Source: Bacteroidota bacterium
GTDB lineage: Bacteria > Bacteroidota > Bacteroidia > Bacteroidales > VadinHA17
Length of the DNA: 41,323 bases
Assembly: GCA_025350595.1 (NCBI GenBank)
Contig: JANXXP010000074.1
Coordinates: 1-41,323 of the forward strand
Direction of reading: 5' to 3'
A model generated the notes under the pieces. The model ran no database searches. It saw only the letters and a program-made list of their open reading frames with translations, and was not told the DNA's origin. The stretch's first letter is position 1, and every line of letters starts with the position of its first letter. Position numbers and translations under genes: made by a program. Positions 16,973-26,530 of the stretch are shown here, piece by piece.

Positions 16973-17019
16973 ACCACGCCGAAGCGTGGTCTTCGCGGAG
17001 TTTACCACGCTTTGAGTGG
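16973..17019. repeat. Double hairpin repeat overlapping the aminotransferase 3' end
   Basis: First hairpin: ACCACGC (16973-16979) / GCGTGGT (16984-16990), which on the minus strand has a cUUCGg tetraloop. Second, imperfect copy of the same word (CCAC...GTGG) at 17005-17019 encodes the last aminotransferase codons. No U-tract follows on the minus strand, so it is more likely an RNA-stabilising or REP-like element than a terminator. Confidence 0.6.
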
Positions 17020-18198
17020 CTTCGACTTTTGTCTTTTGTCTTGTAATTCCAGAAGTCTTTCTTTTGCCTCCTTTAGTCTATTCTCATTGGCACATAAAGA
17101 GATACGCAAATATCTTTCTCCGTTTTCTCCGAAAATAAAGCCTGGCGTGATGAATACATGTGCCTTATTCAAAATATCTTCAATGTAGATTTCACAATTA
17201 TTTATCTCTTCAGGGATACGTCCCCAAACAAATAAACCAACCTGGGTTTTATCGTATTTGCAGTTAAGGATTCCCATGATCTCTTCAACTATTTTTCGTC
17301 GCCGGATATAAGCTTCATTAACAGTATCATACCATGATTCAGGATTTTTAAGCGCTTCAACGGCAGCCATCTGCATAGGAAGAAACATCCCTGAATCCAT
17401 ATTGCTCTTCACTTTAAGGATATTCTTAATATATTCACTCTTACCAGCGACCATCCCTATGCGCCATCCTGCCATACTATGCGATTTGCTTAATGAATTC
17501 AGCTCAAGTGCAGTTTCCTTTGCTCCATCAACAGCCAGAAGACTAAGATAATCCTTATTCATAATGAAACTATACGGATTGTCATTACAAAGTAGGATGT
17601 TGTGTTTTTGGGAAAATGTCACTAGTTTTTCAAAGAGAGCAATCGATCCATTAGTTCCGGTAGGCATGTGTGGATAGTTTACCCACATTAGTTTTACCCT
17701 GCTAAGATCAGTCTGTCCGAGAGCGTCGAGATTTGGTAGCCAGCCATTTTTTTCATCAAGATCATATTTTCTTACAACTCCGCCTACAAGATTTGTAACA
17801 GATGAATAAGTAGGATATCCCGGATCGGGAACGAGCACTTCATCATCCTGATTTATATAGGCCATACTTATATGCATAATCCCTTCCTTGCTTCCCATTA
17901 ATGGAAGTATTTCGTTATCGGGATTAAGCTCTACATGGAAATATTTCTTATACCAGTCTGAAAATGCTTTTCTCAATTCAGCGGTACCCGTATAACTTTG
18001 ATAACCGTGGGAAGTTGGTTTTTTAGCGCCCTCTATAAGCGCCGCAACAGTATTTTCTGATGGTGGCTGATCGGGACTTCCAATACCAAGATTAATGATA
18101 TCCATCCCTTCTCTGCGCATCCTGTCTATCTGGGCTAGCTTTTGAGAGAAATAGTATTCCTGCACACTACAGGTGCGGTCAGCGGGTTTAATTGTCAT
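17002..18198 (-). CDS. Class I/II PLP-dependent aminotransferase (probable aromatic aminotransferase)
   Basis: Fold-type I aminotransferase, by context transferring amino groups to phenylpyruvate and 4-hydroxyphenylpyruvate. Seen: NLGIGSPDQPPS, the aromatic stack region DPGYPTY, the PLP lysine K238 in NSLSKSHSMAGWRIG, and the substrate-binding Arg in RYLRISL. The usual NPTG motif reads NYPHMPTGT (174-182), with Met in place of the conserved Asn. The ATG at 18198 overlaps the last 11 bases of pheA, so the two are coupled; the open frame extends upstream only via a TTG. The C-terminal tail KPLKAW comes from a palindromic repeat. Length 398. Specificity cannot be proven from sequence; LL-diaminopimelate aminotransferase-like enzymes are close relatives. 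Confidence 0.88.
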   Translation of the reverse strand: MTIKPADRTCSVQEYYFSQKLAQIDRMRREGMDIINLGIGSPDQPPSENTVAALIEGAKKPTSHGYQSYTGTAELRKAFSDWYKKYFHVELNPDNEILPLMGSKEGIMHISMAYINQDDEVLVPDPGYPTYSSVTNLVGGVVRKYDLDEKNGWLPNLDALGQTDLSRVKLMWVNYPHMPTGTNGSIALFEKLVTFSQKHNILLCNDNPYSFIMNKDYLSLLAVDGAKETALELNSLSKSHSMAGWRIGMVAGKSEYIKNILKVKSNMDSGMFLPMQMAAVEALKNPESWYDTVNEAYIRRRKIVEEIMGILNCKYDKTQVGLFVWGRIPEEINNCEIYIEDILNKAHVFITPGFIFGENGERYLRISLCANENRLKEAKERLLELQDKRQKSKPLKAW

Positions 18199-19018
18199 AA
18201 AGCATTTCTCCTTTATAATATACACCGAGTATCTCAAGATTACGGGTTTTGTTCTCCAGAACCCTCTTAATTACATCAGAATTAGTGTTTTTATTTAACT
18301 CAAGATCGAGATAAAACATATATTCCCATTCCCCATTCAACCTTGGAACTGATTGTATCTTGGAAAGATTTATCTCAAGCTCAGCAAGTTTAACAAGTAC
18401 AGCAGCAAGTGATCCGGGTTTATGGCTTGTTGAGAAGCAAATTGATACTTTATTTCCCTTCTTGTTCCCTTTATCCTCACTTCCAATAATCAGAAACCGT
18501 GTGTAGTTTTGCTTGAAAGTTTCGATACCAGGGGCAAGAATATTGAGGCCATATATATCAGCAGCATTAGCACCGGCAATGGCAGCAACACCCAGAAGCT
18601 TTTTTTCACTTATTTCCCTGGCGCTTCCTGCCGTATCGTCACTTTCAATATGTGTAATTTCAGGATACTGATTTAAGAACGTCATACACTGTGCCAGTGC
18701 GATAGGATGAGATCTTATCTCCTTTATATCATTTATTGATTGGCCAGGTAATGCCATGAGATTCTGTATTACTCTGATGTTTTGTTCTCCCAATATCTTC
18801 AAACCCGATTCCCTTATGAGGGTGTAGTTATAAAGAATACTTCCTGACCTGGCATTTTCAATTGCCATTACAGCAAAATCCGCATCCCCGGCAAGGAGCT
18901 TGTTGATTGTCAGGTCGAAAGTAGAACAAGGTACTATGTCGATTGCATCATAATTAAAGTACTGTCGTGCAGCCATTTCATGAAAGCTTCCTTTCTCTCC
19001 CTGTATTGTTATTTTCAT
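18188..19018 (-). CDS. pheA: Prephenate dehydratase with ACT domain
   Basis: Converts prephenate to phenylpyruvate. The N-terminal two-lobed catalytic domain contains IQGEKGSFHE at the start and the catalytic NYTRFLII motif (T173, R174, F175). The ACT domain spans about 190-270. Its classical Phe-binding words GALV and ESRP appear as GSLA and QSVP, so ligand binding may differ from that of the E. coli P-protein. Length 276; there is no fused chorismate mutase. It is the first structural gene behind the Phe/Tyr leader, the ATG lying 25 bp past the attenuator stem, and overlaps the aminotransferase gene by 11 bases. Confidence 0.95.
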   Translation of the reverse strand: MKITIQGEKGSFHEMAARQYFNYDAIDIVPCSTFDLTINKLLAGDADFAVMAIENARSGSILYNYTLIRESGLKILGEQNIRVIQNLMALPGQSINDIKEIRSHPIALAQCMTFLNQYPEITHIESDDTAGSAREISEKKLLGVAAIAGANAADIYGLNILAPGIETFKQNYTRFLIIGSEDKGNKKGNKVSICFSTSHKPGSLAAVLVKLAELEINLSKIQSVPRLNGEWEYMFYLDLELNKNTNSDVIKRVLENKTRNLEILGVYYKGEMLYDN

Positions 19019-19042
19019 TACCTGTATGTTATTTAATAAAAA

Positions 19043-19061
19043 AGGCCCCTTTGAGGGACCC
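19043..19061 (-). terminator. Phe/Tyr attenuator terminator hairpin
   Basis: Minus strand GGGTCCCT / AGGGGCCT around a CAA loop (G-U pairs included), then a run of T, just before pheA. The G-U pairs make it work only on the minus strand. The word AGGGAT within the leader (19097-19102) can pair with GTCCCT of the 5' arm as a candidate antiterminator of six pairs. Confidence 0.8.
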
Positions 19062-19075
19062 TTGCTTCATATAAA

Positions 19076-19168
19076 TTAATTTATCTGTATACAAAAATCC
19101 CTTTTTCTCTTTTTAAAATAAAAATAGAAGTAATAAAAAGAAATAAAATAATTATATACAATATTCAT
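19076..19168 (-). CDS. Phe/Tyr leader peptide of the pheA operon (30 codons)
   Basis: Begins Met-Asn-Ile-Val, then YNYFISFYYFYFYF (residues 5-18), then KKRKRDF and a short tail ending in TAA. Twelve of 30 residues are aromatic (6 Tyr, 6 Phe), which is what a leader sensing charged tRNA-Phe and tRNA-Tyr needs. It is followed by the terminator hairpin and by pheA. The peptide is AT-rich like the region, but the run of alternating Tyr and Phe together with promoter and terminator makes chance unlikely. Confidence 0.85.
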   Translation of the reverse strand: MNIVYNYFISFYYFYFYFKKRKRDFCIQIN

Positions 19169-19188
19169 TTTGTAGAGATTTTGCGTTA

Positions 19189-19217
19189 CAAAAGTAGTTT
19201 AATTTTTAAAAAAACAA
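19189..19217 (-). promoter_or_regulatory. Promoter of the Phe/Tyr operon
   Basis: TTG (19215-19217), 18 nt, then TACTTTTG (19189-19196), matching TAnnTTTG. The leader ATG is 20 nt further on. Confidence 0.75.
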
Positions 19218-19218
19218 G

Positions 19219-19445
19219 TAATAATTAAGAAAAACTATGAGAATTACTAAATATTTATATTTCTGATGAAACTTTGTTTTTTGCCTCCTCATGGTTATTA
19301 ATAAATTGAAACCCATTAACTGCAAAGATCGCAAAGGCATGATATAAATTGTTTTGACTTTGCGCCGACTTAGAGAACTCTGCGGTTAAAAAGGACTTTA
19401 AGACAACCCTGATTGGGGTTAATTTAAAGGAAATTATGGCTCCTC
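19219..19445. other. Intergenic stretch between hisIE and the Phe/Tyr promoter; no gene supported
   Basis: A 64-codon open frame on the minus strand here lacks any recognisable feature and overlaps a repeat, so it is not called. The gap holds the inverted element at 19316-19389 and a weak hairpin AACCC / GGGTT near 19405-19425 that might mark the end of the his transcript, though no U-tract follows directly. The word AAGGACTTTAAG at 19391 recurs at 11931. Confidence 0.6.
19316..19389. repeat. Inverted intergenic element with CTTTGCG/CGCAAAG arms
   Basis: Begins TTAACTGCAAAGATCGCAAAG and ends CTCTGCGGTTAA, with CTTTGCG internally, so both ends are imperfect inverted copies. The words resemble a dispersed intergenic repeat I have seen in several Bacteroidota genomes; copy number in this genome cannot be judged from one window. 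Confidence 0.5.
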
Positions 19446-20036
19446 TCATTTCTTATGTCTACTTTTCAATACCTCCTCGACATTTTCAAAGTTAACTCCT
19501 TTTGCTTTTAATAATATCAAAAAATGATACATCAGATCGGCAGCTTCATTTTTAAATAACTCAATGTCATTATCTTTTGCTTCAATAACTAATTCCACAG
19601 CTTCTTCGCCAACTTTCTGAGCTACTTTATTGATCCCTTTCTTAAAAAGTTTATTTGTATATGAATCATTGGCATTATCTTCAATACGTTTACTTATAAC
19701 CCTTTGCAGTTCGTAAATAAATCCTTTTGCAGTTTCTTCATTAAAGCATGAGGTGCTGCCGGTATGACAAACAGGACCTGCAGGATTGACTTTTATAAGT
19801 ATTGCATCATTATCACAGTCAGATAATATCTCCTGGACATACAGAAAATTTCCGGAGGTCTCACCTTTTGTCCATAGCCTGTTTTTGCTCCTGCTGAAGA
19901 AGGTTACCTTCTTCTCTTTTTTTGTTATTTTATAAGCTTCCTTGTTCATATAACCCACCATTAATACCTGGTCGGTGTTATTATCCTGAATTACAACTGG
20001 TACAAGACCGTTTCCTTTGGTAAAATCGATTTTCAT
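19446..20036 (-). CDS. hisIE: Bifunctional phosphoribosyl-AMP cyclohydrolase / phosphoribosyl-ATP pyrophosphatase
   Basis: Steps 2 and 3 of histidine biosynthesis. The HisI half (about 1-105) has VGYMNKEAY, RSKNRLWTKGETSGN, the metal-binding DCDNDAIL and CHTGSTSCF. The HisE half (about 108-196) has KVGEEAVELVIEAK and NEAADLMYHFLILL. Fusion order and 196 residues are normal. Last gene of the his operon, separated from hisF by 160 bp that contain a palindromic repeat; the other his genes are tightly overlapped. Confidence 0.96.
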   Translation of the reverse strand: MKIDFTKGNGLVPVVIQDNNTDQVLMVGYMNKEAYKITKKEKKVTFFSRSKNRLWTKGETSGNFLYVQEILSDCDNDAILIKVNPAGPVCHTGSTSCFNEETAKGFIYELQRVISKRIEDNANDSYTNKLFKKGINKVAQKVGEEAVELVIEAKDNDIELFKNEAADLMYHFLILLKAKGVNFENVEEVLKSRHKK

Positions 20037-20095
20037 AATTTAAATAATCTGTTTTAGCATTCTTGTTTTTAATACTTAATATTCCATCATTCCTC

Positions 20096-20174
20096 AATTT
20101 TTGCCCCCTGCCTCTAAAGGGCGTTCTGATTCTTACTGTGATTTAGCACCCCTTCAGAGGGGATGGGGGGCTAA
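20096..20174. repeat. GC-rich intergenic palindrome between hisF and hisIE
   Basis: Left arm TTTTTGCCCCCTGCCTCT then AAAGGG; right arm CCCCTTCAGAGGGG then ATGGGGGGCTAA. Reverse complementing the right arm gives a close, slightly longer copy of the left. It shares the TTTTTGCCCCC opening with elements at 26747 and 34347 and, less exactly, 31633. It lies within an operon and is not followed by a U-tract on the transcribed strand. Confidence 0.65.
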
Positions 20175-20196
20175 AAAAAGACGATGTGTCATAAAT

Positions 20197-20952
20197 TCAG
20201 AGTCTTACACTAATTCCCTCCCTTGTTAAATACTTTTTCAGATCCCTGATATCCATCTCTCCATAGTGAAAGATACTGGCAGCAAGGGCAGCGCTGCAAG
20301 CTGTATTAAAAAACACATCCCTGAAATGTTCCATGGTACCTGCTCCCCCAGATGCAATTACAGGAATGTTAACTAAACTGCTCACTTCCCCCGTTATTTC
20401 CATCGAAAAACCTGACTTTGTTCCATCATTATTCATAGAGGTCAGAAGGATTTCGCCTGCACCCAGTTCCTCCGCTTTACCTGCCCAGTTAATTGCGTGA
20501 AAATCAGTGGATGTACGTCCTCCATTTACAAAAACAATCCATTCATCATCAACCAGTTTTGTATCTATTGCCACAACAACACACTGACTCCCAAATTGCC
20601 CGGCAATTTCAGAGATTAGTTCCGGTCTTCTGACGGCTGAAGAATTAATAGTTACCTTATCGGCCCCGGCTTTAATCAAGATCGAAACATCCTCAACAGT
20701 ATTTATTCCGCCCCCCACTGTAAAAGGTATATTAATTTCAGCAGCAATCCTTTCTACTAATCCAGCAAATGCCCGTCTATTCTCAATCGTAGCTGTAATA
20801 TCAAGAAAAACAAGTTCATCAGCACCCTGGGCAACATAGATTTTAGCCAGTTCAACCGGATCCCCAGCATCTTTAAGGTTTAAGAAGTTTATCCCTTTCA
20901 CAGTACGACCGTCTTTAATATCAAGACATGGTATTATTCTTCTTTTTAACAT
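20197..20952 (-). CDS. hisF: Imidazole glycerol phosphate synthase, cyclase subunit
   Basis: (Beta-alpha)8 barrel that with HisH forms imidazole glycerol phosphate and AICAR. Catalytic aspartates are D11 in [12 protein letters not shown] and the one in VVVAIDTKL. Phosphate-binding glycines occur in PFTVGGGI and [10 protein letters not shown]. 251 residues, standard. Its ATG overlaps the end of hisA by 7 bases. Confidence 0.97.
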   Translation of the reverse strand: MLKRRIIPCLDIKDGRTVKGINFLNLKDAGDPVELAKIYVAQGADELVFLDITATIENRRAFAGLVERIAAEINIPFTVGGGINTVEDVSILIKAGADKVTINSSAVRRPELISEIAGQFGSQCVVVAIDTKLVDDEWIVFVNGGRTSTDFHAINWAGKAEELGAGEILLTSMNNDGTKSGFSMEITGEVSSLVNIPVIASGGAGTMEHFRDVFFNTACSAALAASIFHYGEMDIRDLKKYLTREGISVRL

Positions 20953-21659
20953 TGTTTTCCCAGTTCTTTTAAAGTAAGTTTTCCTTCATAAACAGCTTTT
21001 CCGATTATGGCACCCTCACAGCCTGATTGCTTTAGATTTTCCAGATCCTTTAAAGATGTTATTCCACCGCTTGCTATCAGGTTTATTTTTACTGAACCAA
21101 GAATTTCTTTATAAAGATCAGTGGAAGGCCCCTGAAGCATACCGTCCTTCTTAATGTCAGTACAAATAGTATATTTTACTCCCTTTGATTTATATTCGCT
21201 TATGAAACTGATAATATCTTTTTCTGAGGTTTCAGCCCAGCCGTTGGTTGATACTCTTTTATCGTAACAATCTGCACCAAGGATCAATTTTTCCTGACCT
21301 AATTTTGCGAGCCAGTCAAGGAACAGATGAGGATTAGTATAAGCTATACTTCCAACAGTAACCTGCCTTGCTCCTGAATTTATTGTATTTATCAGATCGT
21401 CGTATGATCTTATCCCGCCTCCAAAGTCAATTTTTAATTTTGTCTTCCATGCAATTTTTTCGAGCACACTTAAATTTTCGATTTTTTTATTTTTAGCTCC
21501 GTCAAGATCAACAAGATGAAGATATTTTATCCCATTGTCTTCAATTTGCCTGGCAACCTCAAGCGGATCTTCATTATATACTTTTTTTGTATTGAACTTC
21601 CCTTGTGTCAGGCGTACACATTTACCTCCGATAATATCAAGTGCAACAATAATTCTCAT
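20946..21659 (-). CDS. hisA: ProFAR isomerase (1-(5-phosphoribosyl)-5-[(5-phosphoribosylamino)methylideneamino]imidazole-4-carboxamide isomerase)
   Basis: Amadori isomerase of histidine synthesis; paralogue of HisF. Catalytic D8 is in [14 protein letters not shown] and the second Asp in [10 protein letters not shown]. Phosphate loops are [10 protein letters not shown] and LIASGGITS. 237 residues. Overlaps hisH by 4 bases (ATGA) and hisF by 7, indicating translational coupling. Confidence 0.96.
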   Translation of the reverse strand: MRIIVALDIIGGKCVRLTQGKFNTKKVYNEDPLEVARQIEDNGIKYLHLVDLDGAKNKKIENLSVLEKIAWKTKLKIDFGGGIRSYDDLINTINSGARQVTVGSIAYTNPHLFLDWLAKLGQEKLILGADCYDKRVSTNGWAETSEKDIISFISEYKSKGVKYTICTDIKKDGMLQGPSTDLYKEILGSVKINLIASGGITSLKDLENLKQSGCEGAIIGKAVYEGKLTLKELGKQC

Positions 21660-22234
21660 ATCTTCAGGAAATTATGCAAGATTTTTTCTCCAATATACGC
21701 CGATTTCTCCGGATGAAACTGTGTTGCGTAGAAATTGTTTTTCTGCATAGCTGCGCTGAAGGGTAAAATATAATCGCATGTTGCAGAAGTGCCGGTGGAA
21801 ATCTCAGGATAGTAACTGTGGACGTAATAAACATCATCTGACATACTTATCCCTTTGAAGAGATCGCCTTTCAAAGTAAAAAAATTATTCCAGCCCATAT
21901 GTGGAATCTTATCTACCGGAGGAAATCGTTTTACATCAGTCTCAAAAATTCCAAGGCATTCTGTATCTGCTTCTTCAGAATGCCTGCACATGAGTTGAAG
22001 CCCCAGACAAATTCCAAGTACAGGTTGTGTTAAAGCGATTATTGTTTTATCTAATCCTCTTTGCTTCAGATACTTCATTGCCGATCCTGCTTCTCCTACA
22101 CCTGGGAATATTACCTTATCAGCTGCTTTCAGCTCCTCCGGATTATCAGTAATAATACTTTCATAACCCAACCGGATTAGAGCATTCTGAACGGATTTAA
22201 TATTTCCTGCATTATATTTAAGAATTGCAATCAT
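21656..22234 (-). CDS. hisH: Imidazole glycerol phosphate synthase, glutaminase subunit
   Basis: Class I glutamine amidotransferase supplying ammonia to HisF. The nucleophile C76 lies in [11 protein letters not shown]; the His/Glu pair is H174 and E176 in TQFHPEKS. The oxyanion loop [11 protein letters not shown] is present. 192 residues. Its start overlaps the hisB stop and its stop overlaps the hisA start by 4 bases each. Confidence 0.96.
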   Translation of the reverse strand: MIAILKYNAGNIKSVQNALIRLGYESIITDNPEELKAADKVIFPGVGEAGSAMKYLKQRGLDKTIIALTQPVLGICLGLQLMCRHSEEADTECLGIFETDVKRFPPVDKIPHMGWNNFFTLKGDLFKGISMSDDVYYVHSYYPEISTGTSATCDYILPFSAAMQKNNFYATQFHPEKSAYIGEKILHNFLKI

Positions 22235-23319
22235 AATGTGCCCTTAGTTGATGGTAAAGAAAAGTTATCAGTCTGTCTGACAGCACTTTTTAAAGTTTTT
22301 GCGAATGCTTTAAAAATGGCTTCAATTTTATGGTGTTCGTTCTCACCTTCTGCTTTAATATTCAGATTACTTTTTGAACTGTCACTGAATGACTTAAAGA
22401 AATGGAAGAATAGTTCAGTTGGCATTTCTCCGATTTTTTCACGCAGGAACTCAGCATCCCATAACAGCCATGGCCTCCCCCCAAAATCAAGGGCAACCTG
22501 AGCCAGGCAATCGTCCATTGGTAAAACGAAACTGTATCTTTCAATTCCCTTCTTGCTGCCAAGTGCTTTTATTATTGTTTCTCCAAGAGTAATAGCCACA
22601 TCTTCAACAGTATGGTGTTCGTCAATCTGCAGATCACCCTTCACTTTTATCAGCAGATCAATATTTCCATGTCTTGCTATCTGTTCGAGCATATGGTCAA
22701 AGAATCCGATTCCGGTATCAATGGAACTTTTTCCTGTTCCATCCAGATTCACCTCCACCTGGATTTGTGTCTCCGATGTATTTCTGGCAACTTTTGCTAT
22801 ACGGGAAATCTTCTTGAGATATCTATAAATATCGTTCCAGTCGGTTGTACATAATTCAGCATCCTCAGTACCTTTTTTATTTATTAGTATTGCCTTGCAT
22901 CCGAGGTTCTTAGCCAGCTCAACATCAGTCATTCTGTCACCGATAACATATGAAGCAGAAAGGTCAATTCCTTCTGCCAGGTATTTTACCAGCATAGCTG
23001 TTCCCGGTTTTCGGGAAGGAGCCATTTGCTCCGGAAAGGTTCTGTCTATGAATATCTCTTTGAATTCTATCCCTTCACCCCGCAGAATCTCTAAAATCTT
23101 GTTTTGCACAGGCCAGAACGTATCTTCAGGAAAAGATTCTGTTCCCAGTCCATCCTGATTTGTTACCATTACCAGTTCATAGTCCATTTCTCTGGCAATT
23201 TTTGATAAATTACTAATTGCTCCGTGAAGAAAAAAAAGTTTCTCAAAACTATCAATCTGCTCATCTTCAGGTTCTGTGATGATTGTCCCATCCCTGTCAA
23301 TAAAGAGTACCTTCTTCAT
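22231..23319 (-). CDS. hisB: Bifunctional histidinol-phosphatase / imidazoleglycerol-phosphate dehydratase
   Basis: N-terminal HAD phosphatase (about 1-165; [12 protein letters not shown] with D8 and D10, [14 protein letters not shown]) and C-terminal IGP dehydratase (about 170-362; [13 protein letters not shown], the metal-binding [11 protein letters not shown] and a second [16 protein letters not shown] motif). The fused form covers steps 6 and 8 of the pathway and makes the operon self-sufficient. 362 residues, comparable to E. coli HisB. Four-base overlaps on both sides. Confidence 0.96.
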   Translation of the reverse strand: MKKVLFIDRDGTIITEPEDEQIDSFEKLFFLHGAISNLSKIAREMDYELVMVTNQDGLGTESFPEDTFWPVQNKILEILRGEGIEFKEIFIDRTFPEQMAPSRKPGTAMLVKYLAEGIDLSASYVIGDRMTDVELAKNLGCKAILINKKGTEDAELCTTDWNDIYRYLKKISRIAKVARNTSETQIQVEVNLDGTGKSSIDTGIGFFDHMLEQIARHGNIDLLIKVKGDLQIDEHHTVEDVAITLGETIIKALGSKKGIERYSFVLPMDDCLAQVALDFGGRPWLLWDAEFLREKIGEMPTELFFHFFKSFSDSSKSNLNIKAEGENEHHKIEAIFKAFAKTLKSAVRQTDNFSLPSTKGTL

Positions 23320-24347
23320 ATTGTAATAGTTTTAAGCGCGTTAATCAGTTTGTTGTTTTCAGATCGCGTGCCAACGGTGATCCGAAGACAATTATTAATT
23401 ACAGAAGTGCGGTTTCGTATAATTATATGCTTGTCAATAAGTGAATTATATATTAAAGTGGCATTTTTCACCTTAACCAGAATAAAGTTTGCATCTGAAG
23501 GATAAACCTTTTCTGTTATTTTTAGTTTTTTCAGATCAGCATTGAGCCTCTCTTTCTCATTTTTAATTTTGAGGACCTGACTTTTAAACTCCTCAGTTTT
23601 TCCAAGTTTCCTGAGTGCAGCAATCTGGTTTATAGTACTAATATTATATGGTGGCTTCAACTTGTTGAAATATTGGAGTATAGCAGGATTTGAAAATGCC
23701 ATACCAACTCTTGCTGCTGCCAGGCCAAATGCTTTGCTGAATGTCTGCATTACTATCAGGTTGGGGAACCTATCAATCAACTTTATAAATGATGGTTTTT
23801 CAGTAAAGTCAATATAAGCTTCATCAATGACAACAATTCCATTGAAATTTGAAATGAGATAACTGATATCGGAACTTTCCATGCAGTTGGCAGTAGGATT
23901 ATTAGGTGAACATATGAAGATGAGCTTCAGATTATTGTCTGCTAACCACGGTTTTGATTTTTTAAGGTCAATCTGAAAACTTTCATTTAAAGGAACCTTT
24001 ATAACTTTTATGTCATTCACAGAGGCTGAGACTTCATACATTCCGTAAGTGGGAGTGAAGGTGAGAACGTTGTCTTTACCTGGGTTGCAGAATACCCTGA
24101 AGCAAAGGTCGATTATCTCATCGCTGCCATTTCCAAGAAATATCTTTTCTTCTGAGATCCCCATATTTTTTGAAATCGCGGCTTTCAGATCTCTTTGATA
24201 AGGATCGGGATAGCGGTTAAGTTTTCCAAATGGATTCTCGTTCGCATCCAGAAAAATTCCGGTTTTACCTTTGAATTCATCTCTTGCGCATGAGTAGGGG
24301 GTAAGGTTCTTTACATTTTCCCTTACTAATTTGTTTAAATCAAACAT
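23316..24347 (-). CDS. hisC: Histidinol-phosphate aminotransferase
   Basis: PLP enzyme converting imidazole acetol phosphate to histidinol phosphate. Seen: DANENPFG near the N-terminus, [19 protein letters not shown], the cofactor Asp in VIDEAYIDF, the PLP lysine in [18 protein letters not shown] and the terminal [11 protein letters not shown] motif. 343 residues, standard. Start overlaps hisD end by 8 bases. Confidence 0.96.
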   Translation of the reverse strand: MFDLNKLVRENVKNLTPYSCARDEFKGKTGIFLDANENPFGKLNRYPDPYQRDLKAAISKNMGISEEKIFLGNGSDEIIDLCFRVFCNPGKDNVLTFTPTYGMYEVSASVNDIKVIKVPLNESFQIDLKKSKPWLADNNLKLIFICSPNNPTANCMESSDISYLISNFNGIVVIDEAYIDFTEKPSFIKLIDRFPNLIVMQTFSKAFGLAAARVGMAFSNPAILQYFNKLKPPYNISTINQIAALRKLGKTEEFKSQVLKIKNEKERLNADLKKLKITEKVYPSDANFILVKVKNATLIYNSLIDKHIIIRNRTSVINNCLRITVGTRSENNKLINALKTITI

Positions 24348-25629
24348 TTCGTAAACTTTTAAGTCTCAGACTCACTGCATTTTTATGTCCGTATAACGAC
24401 TCAGCCTCAGCCATTAACTCAATTGTTGGACCAAGGTTTTTTATGCCTTCCTGATTCACTTCCTGGAATGAGATTTTTTTAAGGAAACTATCCGTTGATA
24501 CACCACTGTAACTCTTTGCGAATCCATTTGTTGGTAGTGTGTGATTTGTTCCCGTTGCATAATCCCCAGCACTTTCGCAGCTGTAGTTTCCAAGAAAAAC
24601 CGATCCGGCATTTGTTATTTTGCCTGAAAGCAAAGTTGCATATAATGAGTTTATTATGAGATGCTCAGGAGCGTAACTGTTACTGAAACTAACACAGTCA
24701 TCCAAGGAAGTGAACAGAATCAGCATACTGTTTTTCAATGCCTGTAAGGCTATCTCTTTTCTGGGCAATAACTGGATCTGTTTTTCAATTTCTTTCTTAA
24801 CTTTTTCAATAAGAGTCTGATTATCAGTAAGCATAATTACCTGGCTGTCAGGTCCATGTTCAGCCTGGGAAAGCAAGTCTGCAGCTACAAATTCAGGATT
24901 GGCAGATTCATCAGCAATTATTAAGACTTCACTTGGACCGGCTGGCATATCGATTGAAATTCCATCCTGCTGTACCAACTCCTTGGCTTTTGTAACATAT
25001 TGGTTTCCGGGTCCGAATATTTTGTAAACTTTTGGGATACTTTCCGTTCCATAAGCCATTGCGGCTATAGCCTGAGCTCCTCCAATCCTGAAAATCTCTG
25101 TAATGCCTATAAGATGAGCAGTATATAGAATCAGTGGATTTACTTTTCCATCCTTGCCAGCGGGAGTGCATAATATAATTTCAACACATCCGGCAAGTTT
25201 TGCAGGTATCCCAAGCATTAACACAGTTGAAAAGAGAGGGGCGCTTCCTCCGGGAATGTATAAGCCGACTTTTTGTATCGGAACACTTTTTCTCCAGCAT
25301 TTTACTCCTTTGACTGTCTCTGTAACGGGTTCTTTTATAAGCTGTGATGAATGGAAATCCTCAATATTTGCTTTTGCAATATTTATCGCGTCTTTAATAT
25401 CATCAGGCACTTGTACAATTGACTGCCTTATTTCATCCTGTGATACCTTTAAACTACCACTGGTTAGACCATCGAATTTCTCGAAGAAATAATAAACCGC
25501 CTTATCCTTTTCGGTTTTTACTCTATCAATTATATCTTTTACAGCATCTTCGAGATTAGTTTTATCAATCTCAGGTCTTATACAAAGAGAACCCCAGTTA
25601 CTTTTTTCGGGATAATAGATTGTCTTCAT
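24340..25629 (-). CDS. hisD: Histidinol dehydrogenase
   Basis: Zn- and NAD-dependent four-electron oxidation of histidinol to histidine, the last two steps. Diagnostic motifs: [34 protein letters not shown], the [15 protein letters not shown] signature, QAEHGPDSQ with its metal ligands, and APEHLIIN. 429 residues, standard. The ATG shares one base with the hisG stop (TAATG), so translation is coupled. Confidence 0.97.
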   Translation of the reverse strand: MKTIYYPEKSNWGSLCIRPEIDKTNLEDAVKDIIDRVKTEKDKAVYYFFEKFDGLTSGSLKVSQDEIRQSIVQVPDDIKDAINIAKANIEDFHSSQLIKEPVTETVKGVKCWRKSVPIQKVGLYIPGGSAPLFSTVLMLGIPAKLAGCVEIILCTPAGKDGKVNPLILYTAHLIGITEIFRIGGAQAIAAMAYGTESIPKVYKIFGPGNQYVTKAKELVQQDGISIDMPAGPSEVLIIADESANPEFVAADLLSQAEHGPDSQVIMLTDNQTLIEKVKKEIEKQIQLLPRKEIALQALKNSMLILFTSLDDCVSFSNSYAPEHLIINSLYATLLSGKITNAGSVFLGNYSCESAGDYATGTNHTLPTNGFAKSYSGVSTDSFLKKISFQEVNQEGIKNLGPTIELMAEAESLYGHKNAVSLRLKSLRNV

Positions 25630-26492
25630 TACAATATCATTTTCTCGATTGGAATAACTAAAATACCTTCTGCTCCTGCTTCTCTTAGTTGGTTGATTCT
25701 TTCCCAGAACTCATCTTCCTTAACAACTGAATGAAGACTGCACCATCCTTTTTCAACGAGCGGTACGATTGTAGGACTTTTCATACCTGGTAGTATAGCG
25801 CATATTTTTTCTACAGCAGATTCGGGCGCATTCAGCAAGATGTATTTGTTTTCTTTTGCATTCTTTACAGCCCTAATCCTGAAAAGCAAGCTGGCCAGAA
25901 TATCCTGTTTTGCCTTGCTAAGATTCTTGTTCCCGATAATAATTGCCTGACTTTTTAGTATTGTCTCAACTTCTTTAAGGCCATTTGTTAACAGAGTACT
26001 GCCTGAACTTACGATGTCGCAAACCGCATCTGCCAGACCTATACCCGGAGCAATTTCCACACTGCCACTGATCTCTTCAATCTCTGCAGTAATGTTGTTT
26101 TTTTTCAGGAAATCAGATAGAATTTTAGGATAACTCGTCGCTACTTTTTTATTCATTAAATAGCCTGGTCCTGTGTAGGTCTCTTCCTTTGGAATTGCTA
26201 TACTCAGGCGACAGCCAGCAAATCCGAGCTGTTCTATAATATTAACATCCTTATTCTTTTCGAAAACAACATTTTCTCCAAGAATACCTATATCTGCAAC
26301 CTGCTGTTCAACATATTGGGGGATATCATCATCTCTGAGAAAAAGAAGTTCAACCGGAAAATTCTGAGCAGTGGTTTTCAGTACACTAATCCCGTTTGAG
26401 AATTTTATTCCACACTCTTCCAGAAGTTTTTTTGAATTTTCACTCAGCCTTCCGTTTTTTTGAATCGCAATTTTAAGTACATTCATATTCAT
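25629..26492 (-). CDS. hisG: ATP phosphoribosyltransferase, long form
   Basis: First and committed step of histidine biosynthesis, ATP + PRPP to PR-ATP. The periplasmic-binding-like catalytic core has IAIQKNGRLSENS at the N-terminus and the GIGLADAVCDIVSSGSTL PRPP loop. The C-terminal 70 residues form the ACT-like regulatory domain of the long HisG type (PTIVPLVEKGWCSLHSVV and the final GILVIPIEKMIL), expected to bind histidine. 287 residues. Two in-frame ATGs (26492 and 26486) are possible. First structural gene behind the His leader, so enzyme inhibition and attenuation act at the same step. Confidence 0.96.
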   Translation of the reverse strand: MNMNVLKIAIQKNGRLSENSKKLLEECGIKFSNGISVLKTTAQNFPVELLFLRDDDIPQYVEQQVADIGILGENVVFEKNKDVNIIEQLGFAGCRLSIAIPKEETYTGPGYLMNKKVATSYPKILSDFLKKNNITAEIEEISGSVEIAPGIGLADAVCDIVSSGSTLLTNGLKEVETILKSQAIIIGNKNLSKAKQDILASLLFRIRAVKNAKENKYILLNAPESAVEKICAILPGMKSPTIVPLVEKGWCSLHSVVKEDEFWERINQLREAGAEGILVIPIEKMIL

Positions 26493-26530
26493 TTTCAGTT
26501 AAGTCTGAGCAAATCTTAAGGGAAATAAAA

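Noticed and set aside
19255-19449. 64-codon minus-strand open frame before the Phe/Tyr promoter
   Set aside because: Overlaps an intergenic inverted repeat and the end of hisIE, has no promoter or recognisable domain, and its composition is that of the repeat.
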